64,000 nt of DNA from Nodosilinea sp. E11 (GCF_032813545.1 NZ_CP136514.1:372001-436000); one strand, 5' to 3'. Counted from the first letter of the stretch, positions 47,101-55,165 are shown. Notes: generated by a model from the letters alone, not told the origin. Numbers and translations are program-made.

Positions 47101-47458
47101 AGCCAGCATTACGCCTAGCTACTATCTGTTTGCCGAGGCTGCTAAAGTCATTGCCAAAAATCGAGACGAGAGCAGTCAGGGCAATCAGGCAACATTTGAG
47201 CAGTTTTGCCAGCAGCTTGATCAATGGTTACGGCATTGGGAAGACTGGGCACGCGAGATTCAGGAGCAAGCTAGACAGGCTGCCTTAAATGAGAAAAAAT
47301 CGCCAGAAGTCGCCGACCAGATGGCCCAAAGTACTATCGGTACTCGCCCAGAAGATATTGGTTATCTACTCCGCTTCAGCGCCTTCTGGGTCAGTAAAAA
47401 CGCCCAGCGCCAAGCCTGGGTGCAGCCCCAGAAGCAGACGGTGGAGGTGACATCATGA
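44171..47458 (+). CDS. cmr2: Type III-B Cas10 (Cmr2) with intact GGDD and degenerate HD
   Basis: Cas10 is the large subunit of type III effectors; its palm domain makes cyclic oligoadenylates on target-RNA binding. The first palm has VIVLGDGDGMGNYISG (about 730-745) and the cyclase motif is RVIYSGGDDVMAVLP (GGDD about 821-824). In Cmr2 proteins the HD dyad sits in a segment like LxxLLHDPP; here it is LYAFLQAFQPDSD, with Gln13-Ala14 in place of His-Asp, so single-strand DNase activity is probably absent. Length is 1095 residues, long for Cmr2. The start is GTG at 44171. It overlaps cmr3 by 4 bases. Confidence 0.93.
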   Translation: MTDYQRKLYAFLQAFQPDSDLPNQNNLCSQLDCLKPHLEELSNWWNSAGKVCQDIGASSDRINLHAQHSTSETTACHPISGQQQTWPGQRPAELAIDISPIQHEADPKKVFWWFWRFYPELWAKDYPNALLHPAHSVLPDCPLHSHQSTVSALAGAMFPLGTSSDQPETPYLLLFSFSPVQDFIKASRKFLDFWAGSYLLHYLSARLCWYIAQEYGPDAVIVPSLWNQEIFDALMLRDDSFSSFEECFKAIAPAGSHKTPVERFNHRESNSLSTAGFPNMITVLVPGKAEAEKLGQKLAKQLAEEWRTISNKIRDNIRTQVIAFLTEEQHQARRDELWREFDQTLPSQVNHSLYRQEAELLKQQNCWEWRHLWDAQIDNTWEPYWAAVPLGHPAADLLIKPKAENDPTWPKTQQNWADQQSAIAWPPTSLPSEAEKAVYQQELNVGTWWGSLQQRLRTAHMAVKNTRHWQIPAAPGPRSSLSGQFSALHPRLNYQERRLQDGTIRDFREGGGLPDSSMRLFWLLMSYAYKGLFNGSEMLNALELTKRMAWQFGGVADSMGIPTTLPVLRPEDYDNDDQTALNLQESSGEIDYEQLIRFPNLSSIAAARFIYESYQQPNSKLKAYWRVLRQKIGSGFENAQHQAQFAARTRGRPTHVWKTDHRINPSQAKRGHNYNGVMFSSKWLADDLNLEKHATNDNEVTTLRRLVDEAHRHDEVNFGDGSPGDWWVIVLGDGDGMGNYISGEELKAYRRYVNAGAIDKSSLDKDTHPTERDHLASLLKKTQKRMGPATHIGLNRALLDFSNRLVPYLTEKRYCGRVIYSGGDDVMAVLPLEDLPGYLRSLRAAWSGMPDPEDEFTGQGGYWHPNQPLDGIPQRPLFTMGKDATMSLGIVIANKAVPLPTVLESLWDAEKTAKAMPGKDGLCFRVIYGGGNTLEALMKGDFLNDWWAMIETGMKLKKNEDKVSPILYRLAEELPKRASITPSYYLFAEAAKVIAKNRDESSQGNQATFEQFCQQLDQWLRHWEDWAREIQEQARQAALNEKKSPEVADQMAQSTIGTRPEDIGYLLRFSAFWVSKNAQRQAWVQPQKQTVEVTS

Positions 47459-48618
47459 CCTGGTACCGGATTACACCGTTAGATGTGTTGCTATTTCGCG
47501 ACTCCCGGCCCTTTAGCCCCACCGACGGCTCCTGGGCTAAGGGGCTGTTTCCACCGCTGCCAATTACTGTGTTCCATGGGTTGCGATCGCTGCTTAACCC
47601 CCGCACCAGCAAAGCAGAACGCACGAATCGCAACCTCAGGTTTCTCGGCCCTTTCCTCTGCGATTCTAATGGCAATCTCTGGTTACCTACGCCGAAGGAT
47701 TTAGTTTGTCTGTATCCAGATGGGGTCGGTGCTAAGCAGTCTAGTAATCGCTGGGAGGCAGTTCGACGGCTAAAACCTGCTCCAGAAGACGAACAATGGC
47801 AGCATCTCGCCTTTGACAATACCCATCCAGCGCCAATGGTGACACCCTACGAGGTTTATCAAGAAACCCTGCAAGCCAAGCAGCGCATTGGAGCACCTCA
47901 GCCCTGGATACAAGCCAAATATCTAGCAGAGTATCTCGATGGCCAAGAAGCAACCTGGAATCCAAAAGAAATTGAAGCGAAACCACTGTTTCACCCTAAC
48001 CCGTGGGATTTGCAGATAATGCCCCACATTCAAATGCAGTCGGGCACGCGCCAAGTGCAAGATGCCGATGGCTACTTTACCGAAGTGGCAGTGCGGATGC
48101 AGCCGGGGTGGCATTTCGTCGCCCAGTTTGATTCGCCAGATGAAGCACCGCCAGAGCAGGGTGTGATTCGTCTGGGGGGCGAGGGGCACCGGGCTATGGT
48201 GGAGCAGATACCAGAGCCGCCAGGTTGGAAAACCTTGAGTGGGTTTGAAACTAATGGGGGCGATCGCATACGAGCATACGTGCTGACGCCGGGGTTGGCC
48301 CTGGCGGCTGACGATAAACCGATCTATGCCAGCTACCCCAACCCTTGGCGTGACCACCTAGCGGGCTGCGCCACGGATCGGCAACTGATGTGGGGGGGGA
48401 TAAGTGCGATCGCGCGCGGGCAACAAGCGCAGACAGAGGATAAGGAACCAGATGAGGTCGCCTACATCCCCCAACGAGCCTTCGTGCCACCAGGAACGGT
48501 GTATGCGTTTAAGTCGCTACCGGAGCAAATAAAGCTGCTGCCTGAGGAGAATTCTCGAAAGGGGCTAAAAACCTTTGAAATGCTGAACTACGGAAAATTG
48601 TTATGGGGAGTGCGCTGA
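47455..48618 (+). CDS. cmr3: Type III-B RAMP protein Cmr3
   Basis: The N-terminus MTWYRITPLDVLLFRDSRPF followed by GLFPPLPITVFHGLRSLL is diagnostic of Cmr3, the Cas5-like subunit that caps the complex at the crRNA 5' handle. The C-terminus has a glycine-containing loop (GVR) and VAYIPQRAFVPPGTVYAF. At 387 residues it is normal length. ATGA overlap with cmr2 and a 4-base gap to cmr4 indicate one operon. Confidence 0.93.
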   Translation: MTWYRITPLDVLLFRDSRPFSPTDGSWAKGLFPPLPITVFHGLRSLLNPRTSKAERTNRNLRFLGPFLCDSNGNLWLPTPKDLVCLYPDGVGAKQSSNRWEAVRRLKPAPEDEQWQHLAFDNTHPAPMVTPYEVYQETLQAKQRIGAPQPWIQAKYLAEYLDGQEATWNPKEIEAKPLFHPNPWDLQIMPHIQMQSGTRQVQDADGYFTEVAVRMQPGWHFVAQFDSPDEAPPEQGVIRLGGEGHRAMVEQIPEPPGWKTLSGFETNGGDRIRAYVLTPGLALAADDKPIYASYPNPWRDHLAGCATDRQLMWGGISAIARGQQAQTEDKEPDEVAYIPQRAFVPPGTVYAFKSLPEQIKLLPEENSRKGLKTFEMLNYGKLLWGVR

Positions 48619-48622
48619 GCTA

Positions 48623-49585
48623 ATGGATAACTATTTGACCTATTTGTATTTGCTAACGCCGCTGCACACAGGGGGCAGTGCCAATGAAGGTAACCTCATG
48701 GGCATTGCCCGCGAAGTGCATACCGAATTTCCCTACATGCCAGCCTCATCAGTGCGCGGCAAAGTTCGTTCTGTCTTTGAAAAAGACAGCAAAGACGACC
48801 CACAGCAAAGTATCGCTACCAGCCTAATATTTGGCCGCCGGATCGAGGATGGTAATCAGCCTACAGAAGGAGAAATTTGGTTCGCAGATGCCACACTCCT
48901 GTTCTTTCCCATTGCGTCTCTGAGCCATCATCTGGTGTGGATTACTTGTCCGCTATGGTTAGAGCGGTGGAGCCGTTGGCTAGCACCAAATTCCCGAGCT
49001 AATGTACGCAGCTTAATCCAGACATGCCGACAGCACCTATCAAACAAAGATGTTCGCAAGTCCGCAGTAGTCAGCTTCGAAAGAGAGAAACTTTATTTAC
49101 AGACAGCTTTGCTCCAACCAGCTGAACTAGCCTCTGAAAGCTTTGAAATTATTAGTTCTGAGTTAACTGAATTGCTGGAGGCATCTAGCCTAGTAAGTCT
49201 TTTGCCAGAACGGTTAATTGTTTTGCCTGAAGCAGAGTGCCTATCTCTAGTAGAAACAGGACTGCAACGTGAGGTTCGGGTACGTCTAGAAGCTGACTCA
49301 AAAACTGTAGACAAAGGATCTTTTCGCTCTGAAGAGGCAGTCCCGCCGGAAACAGTACTGTTTTTCCCCTGGGGTCTAAAGCTTCCTCAAGCTGTCGCCA
49401 CAGACAAAGATGAAAAAGATATTGAAAAAGCCCGTGCAGAGGCTAAGCGAACGCAAGCAGTAAAAGAGACACTCCGAACCACGATTCCAAATCGGATGAG
49501 CACCCGCCTCCAGCTTGGAGGGCTAGAAGGACTAGGGCGGGGATGGACTGAAATGAGAACCATGCAGATTATTGTCGAGGAGTGA
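48623..49585 (+). CDS. cmr4: Type III-B backbone RAMP Cmr4, probable slicer residue missing
   Basis: Cmr4 subunits form the filament of the effector and normally cut target RNA. The start MDNYLTYLYLLTPLHTGGS and IAREVHTEFPYMPASSVRGKVRS are typical, and the end RLQLGGLEGLGRGWTEM is the usual glycine-rich loop. In Pyrococcus Cmr4 the catalytic Asp26 lies in GVVDxPIQRExHT; the matching segment here is EGNLMGIAREVHT, with no aspartate. Target cleavage may therefore be lost. Length is 320 residues. It overlaps a GTG of cmr5. Confidence 0.92.
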   Translation: MDNYLTYLYLLTPLHTGGSANEGNLMGIAREVHTEFPYMPASSVRGKVRSVFEKDSKDDPQQSIATSLIFGRRIEDGNQPTEGEIWFADATLLFFPIASLSHHLVWITCPLWLERWSRWLAPNSRANVRSLIQTCRQHLSNKDVRKSAVVSFEREKLYLQTALLQPAELASESFEIISSELTELLEASSLVSLLPERLIVLPEAECLSLVETGLQREVRVRLEADSKTVDKGSFRSEEAVPPETVLFFPWGLKLPQAVATDKDEKDIEKARAEAKRTQAVKETLRTTIPNRMSTRLQLGGLEGLGRGWTEMRTMQIIVEE

Positions 49586-49593
49586 AATCGTTA

Positions 49594-49998
49594 ATGAAAC
49601 TTGATCCACGTCAGTTTAGCCAAGAAGCTTACGGAGCATTAGAGAGCCTCAGCCAGCAGTTGAATAAGAAATATCATAAGAAAGCGAGTGCTCTAGTACA
49701 AGGATTGCCAGCCTATATCTCTACATGGGGACTGCATAGGTTAAGTGGCGATGCAAAGAGCTTTAGTGGAAAAAACTCTGAAGATACAAAATATAAGGGC
49801 ACTGTCTACTATCATTTTCTCGAAAGTCTACAAAAGTTTAGCGGGGCCGACTTTCAGCCCAGAGATGAAAAAAGCCTAATTTTCAATACGGAAATGCCTC
49901 TCAGAGACTATTTAGCCCTCAACCACTTAGCCCTAAGGTTTGCGAAGGAATGGTCGTTTTGGGCTGCTTCTTTACTTGGCGAAGCGGAGAATAATTAG
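49594..49998 (+). CDS. cmr5: Type III-B small subunit Cmr5
   Basis: A 134-residue helical protein in the expected position between cmr4 and cmr6. It has the Cmr5 pattern: AYGALESLSQQLNKKYHKKASALVQGLPAYISTWGLHRL near the start and YYHFLESLQKFSG. The ATG at 49594 is preferred because GAGGAG precedes it; a GTG at 49582 would overlap cmr4. The C-terminus reads LRFAKEWSFWAASLLGE, typical of the last helix. It lines the target-RNA channel in the complex. Confidence 0.85.
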   Translation: MKLDPRQFSQEAYGALESLSQQLNKKYHKKASALVQGLPAYISTWGLHRLSGDAKSFSGKNSEDTKYKGTVYYHFLESLQKFSGADFQPRDEKSLIFNTEMPLRDYLALNHLALRFAKEWSFWAASLLGEAENN

Positions 49999-49999
49999 C

Positions 50000-51847
50000 A
50001 TGGCAAGAGGGCAAAAAAAATCTTGGCAGGAAAGACTAGCTCAAGCAGCTCAGGAAATTGGCATAGAGGCTTCGACTCCCTTGCCATCTATCTCGCAGAG
50101 GAATGAAGCCCCTAGTCTTTCACAGATCAAAAATCCCCTTCAAACACTTAACTGTGCAGATTTCTCAAAGGAATTTGCGGGAAAATTTAACGATTCTCAA
50201 CCAGAAGAGCAGAGACTGAAACTCCTCCTAGAAGAAACTGCTAAAGCTGACATTCAAACCTGCCAGCCTCTTTATGATGTCCTCAATCAGCGGACAGCAA
50301 TGCTAGCTGGACAGATTTTAGAAGTTTATTTCCCTGCAAGATTAAGAGTCGGTGGAATTCAGGGATTTCGAGAGCGGTTACTACCTGCACTGCACCCCGT
50401 GTATGGTGTCCCCTATGTACCTGCCAGCAGCATTAAAGGTGTTGTTAAAGCTTGGGCAGAGCATCACCAGTCTGAAAGTCTAGAGACAGTTCAGCGTCTA
50501 TTTGGCTTTCTTAACGAAGCCGCGTCAGAAGATAAACAGAAAGCGTCCCTTGGCACAGTACAAATTCTAGACGCCTTTCCGACAACGCCCTGCTTAAGCA
50601 TAGATGTAGCCACGCCTCAGTGGAACTGGAAAGCGACCCAGGTGGAATATGGCCCATCGCCTCACTACTTAATGTCTCTACAGAATGTGACTCTGAAGGT
50701 TGGTTTGGTGAAAACTAGCTTGGGGTCTGAAGCAGATGTCAAACTAGCCAGAACATGGCTGGAAGAGGCACTGATTCAAGAGGGGCTAGGCTCTCGCATT
50801 AGTGCCGGGTATGGACGAGTTAGCCAACCTCAAGAGTCAACTCTAGAGATAGGTGGTCAAGTATCTGAAGCTTCTCAACTGGTGAAATCCCGCTGGCACA
50901 ACAGCAGTCATAGTTTTGAGCTGTGGTCGCAAGGCATTTATAGTGTTTCAGAGCAGGTCGAGTTAAGGTCGACGGCCATTCGAGGGGTCTTACGGTACTG
51001 GTTTAGGGCTGTAGCACTAAGTTTTTGCTCTCCGCAGGATTGCCAGATATTTGAGGCTAAGTTATTTGGCAGTATTGATACAACTCTGAATAAGCATAAG
51101 AAACCTACGCACGGTAGTGTCAGAATTTCTGTCGATATCGAGGGAGGTTCAAAGCTGAGTAACCAGGGGATTGATACGCCTTACTATGCAAAGGGTACGA
51201 TTCATTTAGAATCTACCAATCGAGGGCATTTAACCCTAATCAAATACATTTTGAGGTTAGCAATACACCTAGGCGGTATAGGCCGTGGAGCCAGACGCCC
51301 ACTACATTGCAACTCAGGACGACTAAGAGGCTGCTACTGGCAGTCTACTGATCCTCAGGACTCCCTAGGATATGATCTAGATGAATGGCTGACAATGCTC
51401 AGCAGCCTTCGGGATATTTGCCGGGGATTGTTGATTTCTAGCCCGCCTGGTGTTTGTTCTCCTGGCGATACTCACAATAGATATCAAGATGTCTTAAATC
51501 AGAATGCTCGGATATATCTAGTTAAAGCCAATAGTACAAAACACCCGAAAGATGTGCCAAGCAATCAGTGGAAACAACAAGGCAAACATCAAGAGGTACT
51601 TGGACTAGCACTAGATTTTTGGTACAAGAGTGGCTTCAAAGGGGGAACAGGCAATCCTTCTGTCGGCGGCAAGCTCAATATTCCTTCATTTGTATGGATT
51701 CAGGCAAACAACTTATGCAATCCTGCTAATGCGTATCAGGTCATCACCCTATTTGGTGTCGATTACCCAGACCGAGATAAATTTTTAAAGGCAATAGGAA
51801 AATCTATTCAACTTAAAGATAAAGTAGAAATCACCTTGCCCTGGTGA
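50000..51847 (+). CDS. cmr6-cmr1: Type III-B Cmr6-Cmr1 fusion protein
   Basis: Residues 1-300 are Cmr6: PVYGVPYVPASSIKGVVKAW, LGTVQILDAFP and the glycine-rich LGSRISAGYGRV. Residues about 305-615 are Cmr1: SVSEQVELRSTAIRGVLRYWFRA, KLFGSI and LGGIGRGARRPLHCNSGRL, the equivalent of the Cmr1 LGG-x-G-x-R-x-R motif. These two subunits normally are separate and sit together at the 3' end of the crRNA, so a fusion is structurally sensible. The start at 50000, 2 bases after the cmr5 stop, is better than the upstream ATG that overlaps cmr5. It completes the operon; no cas6 follows. Confidence 0.9.
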   Translation: MARGQKKSWQERLAQAAQEIGIEASTPLPSISQRNEAPSLSQIKNPLQTLNCADFSKEFAGKFNDSQPEEQRLKLLLEETAKADIQTCQPLYDVLNQRTAMLAGQILEVYFPARLRVGGIQGFRERLLPALHPVYGVPYVPASSIKGVVKAWAEHHQSESLETVQRLFGFLNEAASEDKQKASLGTVQILDAFPTTPCLSIDVATPQWNWKATQVEYGPSPHYLMSLQNVTLKVGLVKTSLGSEADVKLARTWLEEALIQEGLGSRISAGYGRVSQPQESTLEIGGQVSEASQLVKSRWHNSSHSFELWSQGIYSVSEQVELRSTAIRGVLRYWFRAVALSFCSPQDCQIFEAKLFGSIDTTLNKHKKPTHGSVRISVDIEGGSKLSNQGIDTPYYAKGTIHLESTNRGHLTLIKYILRLAIHLGGIGRGARRPLHCNSGRLRGCYWQSTDPQDSLGYDLDEWLTMLSSLRDICRGLLISSPPGVCSPGDTHNRYQDVLNQNARIYLVKANSTKHPKDVPSNQWKQQGKHQEVLGLALDFWYKSGFKGGTGNPSVGGKLNIPSFVWIQANNLCNPANAYQVITLFGVDYPDRDKFLKAIGKSIQLKDKVEITLPW

Positions 51848-51880
51848 TAATTCATAGATTGATTTTTAAGCCAGGAAAAT

Positions 51881-52345
51881 ATGTCATTTAGAAACCAATC
51901 AAGAGCTTTCGAATGGCTCAAATGGGCAGCGCTAATTTTAGCAATTGCAGCTTCAGTCGCCATCATTACTATGGCTGTCAATATCTCTCCCAGTGCAGGG
52001 CAGGTGGGGCAAGTTGAGTCTGAAGTGCTGGCACAACAGCTAGAGTTCATCCTCAAAATGAACAGTGCATTTCTTGGCTTTCTAGGGATTATTGGAGCAT
52101 TGCTAACCTGGTTTTTCAAAAATAATCTTGAAGATGCCAAAAAAGTTGCTAGCCAAATGGTTCGAGAAGGACTTGATCAACATATTCAAGAGCGTGTTCA
52201 GGAAGAATTTCGATACTGGGAGATGGGCGCACGCACTGAACGAGTAGTGAGTCAGTCATTAGTCAATTACTATTTGCCCGATGGCTCAGAAGAGACACGC
52301 GAGTTTTTTTTAGTCAAAAATCGTGGATTCCGGCAAGTCCTATAG
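51881..52345 (+). pseudogene. Membrane-anchored Rossmann-like protein, N-terminal part, cut by IS insertion
   Basis: This begins 33 bases after the cmr operon and probably belonged to it. The 154 residues have two transmembrane helices (about 12-33 and 55-74), a charged coil (LEDAKKVASQMVREGLDQH) and the start of a Rossmann-like domain (VVSQSLVNYYLPDGSEE, LVKNRGFRQV). It is homologous to 35772-36572 (LGDARKVAADIVQQEVER, LKTRGFKRV). The frame is interrupted at about 52341 by the IS630 element; the remainder resumes at about 54807. Removing both insertion sequences would roughly restore the frame. Confidence 0.75.
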
Positions 52346-52351
52346 CGGTTC

Positions 52352-52927
52352 TCATTCGGATGAGGTACAGTAGCAGTCATTTGTGAACCAGTTACGAATG
52401 TCTTCCAAGGTAACTTGAGCGTAGGCAAACTCAATCGCTTCGTTTAAGGCTTGATAAGTCCGTGCAGCAATTGAACTCAAGCTATTCTTGACCTTCGACC
52501 AGAACGGTTCAATAGGTGAAAAGTCTGGTGAATAGGGTGGCAAAAACATCAGTCGTGCACCCACCGCTTCAAGCGCAGCATTGACCTCTTCCGTGGCTTT
52601 ATGCGCACGACTATTATCAACGACAAGCACTGCCCCAGGCCACAGATTGGGCGCAACTCGACGGATGATGTAGGCTTCAAAGGTCAAACCATCCATCGCA
52701 CCGAGAATTGTCAACGGAGCAATCGGACCGCGCAAACTCAGCGCATTGACCAGCGACACGTTCTGCCCTCGTGTGGCCGGACGGTCCCCGATTGCACGTT
52801 GGCCTTTTGGAGCACGGGCGTACAATCGAACCATGGCTAAGTTAACCCCCGCCTCATCCATAAACACCAAGTCTTCCGGGGCTACCTCTCGAATGGACTG
52901 CCAATAGTCAACCCGGGCTTGTCGCAC
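52352..52927 (-). CDS. IS630 transposase, catalytic DDE part (frame B)
   Basis: The DDE domain of IS630: FMDEAGVNLAMVRLYARAPKGQRA supplies the first Asp, AVLVVDNSRAHKA the second, and LPPYSPDFSPIEPFWSKVK the Glu. The frame opens at about 52970 and is joined to the helix-turn-helix frame by slippage at eight A residues (plus-strand T run 52962-52969). All catalytic residues are present, so the element could still be active if frameshifting occurs. Confidence 0.88.
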   Translation of the reverse strand: MRQARVDYWQSIREVAPEDLVFMDEAGVNLAMVRLYARAPKGQRAIGDRPATRGQNVSLVNALSLRGPIAPLTILGAMDGLTFEAYIIRRVAPNLWPGAVLVVDNSRAHKATEEVNAALEAVGARLMFLPPYSPDFSPIEPFWSKVKNSLSSIAARTYQALNEAIEFAYAQVTLEDIRNWFTNDCYCTSSE

Positions 52928-53310
52928 CCGTGGACTCTCCGCCTCGGTGGCGTGCAGCGCTTTTTTTTACGGGTGAGCTCAAGCTTTTGCACCATCCGAC
53001 CCATGGTCGAGCGACTAATCGTTATCGACGTTTCGGCAGCGAGTTGGTCGCAGAGTTCTTCCAAGGTCGCATCATTATCCGCCTCAACTAAGGCTCTCAC
53101 CAGCTGGAGTTGTTCCCCGTTGAGTTTAGGTTGAGGGCCACCCCCATGGGGCTTAGGTAGGATATCGCCCGTTTCCCGAAGACGCTTCAAAAGCGTTTCG
53201 ACAAAACTCGTCGCCACCCCAAACCGCTTAGCCACCTTACGAACCGAGACCCCCTCCATAAAGTGAGCATCAATTATCTTTTCTCGAAAATCAAGTGAGT
53301 AGGCTTTCAT
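52882..53310 (-). CDS. IS630 transposase, helix-turn-helix part (frame A)
   Basis: This begins MKAYSLDFREKIIDAHFMEG with a strong GGAGGG ribosome-binding site upstream, so the start at 53310 is better than 53355. Two helix-turn-helix units follow (VSVRKVAKRFGVATSFVETLL; TLEELCDQLAAETSITISRSTM). The native sequence runs to LTRKKK, where an A8 slippery run allows a -1 shift into frame B; codons after that are out of frame. Confidence 0.86.
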   Translation of the reverse strand: MKAYSLDFREKIIDAHFMEGVSVRKVAKRFGVATSFVETLLKRLRETGDILPKPHGGGPQPKLNGEQLQLVRALVEADNDATLEELCDQLAAETSITISRSTMGRMVQKLELTRKKKRCTPPRRRVHGCDKPGLTIGSPFER

Positions 53311-53396
53311 CACGCCCTCCTGCCAGAAATGCGATAGTGTAGCGCCGTTCTGCATTTCCTCTACTTTGATCGTACCTCGCCCGTCTAGGAGCCGCT

Positions 53397-54806
53397 ATAT
53401 CGCTCTTCAATGACTCTAAGCAGAGGAAAGTTTTTGTGGATTTGTAATAGACGCACCTGGGAACAGATTCATGAGCCCTGTGAGCGTCTGAAATCCTTGT
53501 TCCAACTTGGGGATCGGAAAAATCTTTAGCCAAGGTTTCAACAGATTTGAACTCACCCAGGGCAACAGAATCAGGCGTAAGTTATTGAGCCAGTTCTTCC
53601 ATCCATTCCCTGCGCCCCAGGCTGAATGATGGGTAAACGACAAGACTACACCTGAATCATCTTGTTCCGGTGGGATAGTTCCCTTAGGTCGCATCGGTGG
53701 TGTGTGTAACGTGACCATCAAATAAGCGCTCATGACAATCTCCCACCACTTTTCAATCGAGGTATAGTCGGTCACTCGAAAGTCAGCCCATCCGAGTTCG
53801 TTTTTGCTTTGCTTAAAGCCATATTCCACCCAGTTTCTCAGGCCATAAAGGTCTCCGACCTGTTTGTAAGACAGACCCTTAACCCAAGTCATAACCATCC
53901 AGGTTGAAGCCGACGGTAAAACGTCTCTGTCAGTCGTTAGTTGCCAGTAGCGCTGAGCGCGGCGTTTGCCATAAACGATCTCTCGAATAAAACGAGTTTC
54001 GCGTTTACCATCACTGAACTGCCGGTCATACTCGCGCCAGCGATTGGTCCTGACCCGTTGCTCCTTGGGCAATAGCACAGCATGGTTGGAGCGAATCGCA
54101 AGCACGTAGGGGAGTTCTAATTGATGCAGTGTCCTAACGAAACTACTCCCGCTTTCCCCATAGGCACTATCGGCAAGAACTAACTCAAACTTAAAGCCCA
54201 ATTGACAGAGGTCTTGAACCATCGCTGCGGCGATGGCAGGTTTGGTGCGATGACACTCTCCCGCTTTTAATCGCTCTTTTGGCTTATAGATCTCAAAAGT
54301 CAAGGGAAAAGTGATGTTGTCAAGGACACCATAGGCATCAACTGAGACAATGCCGTTCTCTACTTTGCCCAAGTTGCCGATGTACTGCCGTTTAACATAG
54401 TCCGTGACATGTCCCTTCTTACGGTCTCCGGTTTCGTCAATCACTAGGACTAGCTTGCGGCCCGCCACGAGGGCAAGAATCAACTCAATGCGTCGCTGTC
54501 TCAGGTCTCTTGCCTGCCAGGGAGAGTTGACCAAGAACTGCTGCAATGATTGGGCATTGGGTAGGCCTGCAACCTTCGCAATAGTAGGTAGCGATTTCCG
54601 CTTTGCTTCCGAAATCATCCCCGCATGCAGATGCTTAAATGCTTCAAAGCTTCTTACTTCGACAAATAAGTCACGGTAACTTTCGCAATATTCGTCTACA
54701 AACCTCACAGTCGGTCTGGCCATACGGGGCGCTGTCATCACGTCTGCCTAGCTCTCAGCCCTTTTACCCTAAATTATCTACCGCCAGAGTCATTGAAGAG
54801 CGATAT
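53397..54806 (-). mobile_element. IS701-family insertion sequence
   Basis: Perfect 21-base terminal inverted repeats at 53397-53417 and 54786-54806 (ATATCGCTCTTCAATGACTCT and its complement) enclose a single transposase gene. A matching 4-base target duplication is not obvious because the left side is now IS630 sequence. This indicates that one element inserted at the end of the other. Confidence 0.88.
53416..54741 (-). CDS. IS701-family transposase
   Basis: A 441-residue DDE transposase. The first Asp is in LVLVIDETGDRKKGHVTDYV, the second in FELVLADSAYGES and the Glu in WVEYGFKQSKNELGWADFRVT, the standard IS701 motifs. The N-terminus (FEAFKHLHAGMISEAKRKS) and length match family members. 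The stop lies within the left inverted repeat. It appears intact and possibly active. Confidence 0.92.
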   Translation of the reverse strand: MMTAPRMARPTVRFVDEYCESYRDLFVEVRSFEAFKHLHAGMISEAKRKSLPTIAKVAGLPNAQSLQQFLVNSPWQARDLRQRRIELILALVAGRKLVLVIDETGDRKKGHVTDYVKRQYIGNLGKVENGIVSVDAYGVLDNITFPLTFEIYKPKERLKAGECHRTKPAIAAAMVQDLCQLGFKFELVLADSAYGESGSSFVRTLHQLELPYVLAIRSNHAVLLPKEQRVRTNRWREYDRQFSDGKRETRFIREIVYGKRRAQRYWQLTTDRDVLPSASTWMVMTWVKGLSYKQVGDLYGLRNWVEYGFKQSKNELGWADFRVTDYTSIEKWWEIVMSAYLMVTLHTPPMRPKGTIPPEQDDSGVVLSFTHHSAWGAGNGWKNWLNNLRLILLPWVSSNLLKPWLKIFPIPKLEQGFQTLTGLMNLFPGASITNPQKLSSA

Positions 54807-55165
54807 TTTGTAGCCGATTAGAAGAAGTCAGACGTTCAGCCGCAGATGTGGTGGTTTTTGATGCACAAAACTGGAAAGACCATTCTGCCAAGCGAGTAGT
54901 GCAACTCACTGACCGAGGCTGGCTAGTACCTGAGAGCGAAGCCTTAGTTAAAGAACAGATTGATCGGTTGAGGGGGGTGCTCTCGGACGCAGTGGTGTTG
55001 GTGGTCTATGTGCGTGGCATTGTTGGTTATCTCAATGACGCTAAATTTGAGCGGGTCTATGTTCTACCAGCCAATAATCAAGTAACGCTGTTAGGTCACG
55101 CGGTCAATGGAGCTTATGTTGCTTATGGCGATCGCATCGCTACCCAGCGATCCACACCTTTGTGA
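54803..55165 (+). pseudogene. Membrane-anchored Rossmann-like protein, C-terminal part after IS insertions
   Basis: The frame runs from the IS701 end through SRLEEVRRSAADVVVFDAQNW to DRIATQRSTPL. It aligns with the C-terminal half of 35772-36572: VVVFDAQNW with VVVLDLVNA, AVVLVVYVRG with AVLVIYIRP, and VTLLGHAVNGAYVAYGDR with VNLIGVVADAGYVAHGWR. A GTG at 54848 could allow a solitary Rossmann-like fragment to be made, but without its membrane anchor. This is the severed continuation of 51881-52345. Confidence 0.75.

Larger units (their letters stand above)
52341..53399 (-). mobile_element. IS630-family insertion sequence
   Basis: The ends are TATAGCGG...GAGGTAC at 52341-52368 and its inverted counterpart at 53372-53399, matching at about 20 of 28 positions. 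TA lies at both outer edges, as expected for TA-targeting IS630/Tc1 elements. It encodes a two-frame transposase on the minus strand and cuts the gene at 51881. Its right end abuts and slightly overlaps the left end of the IS701 element. Confidence 0.85.
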
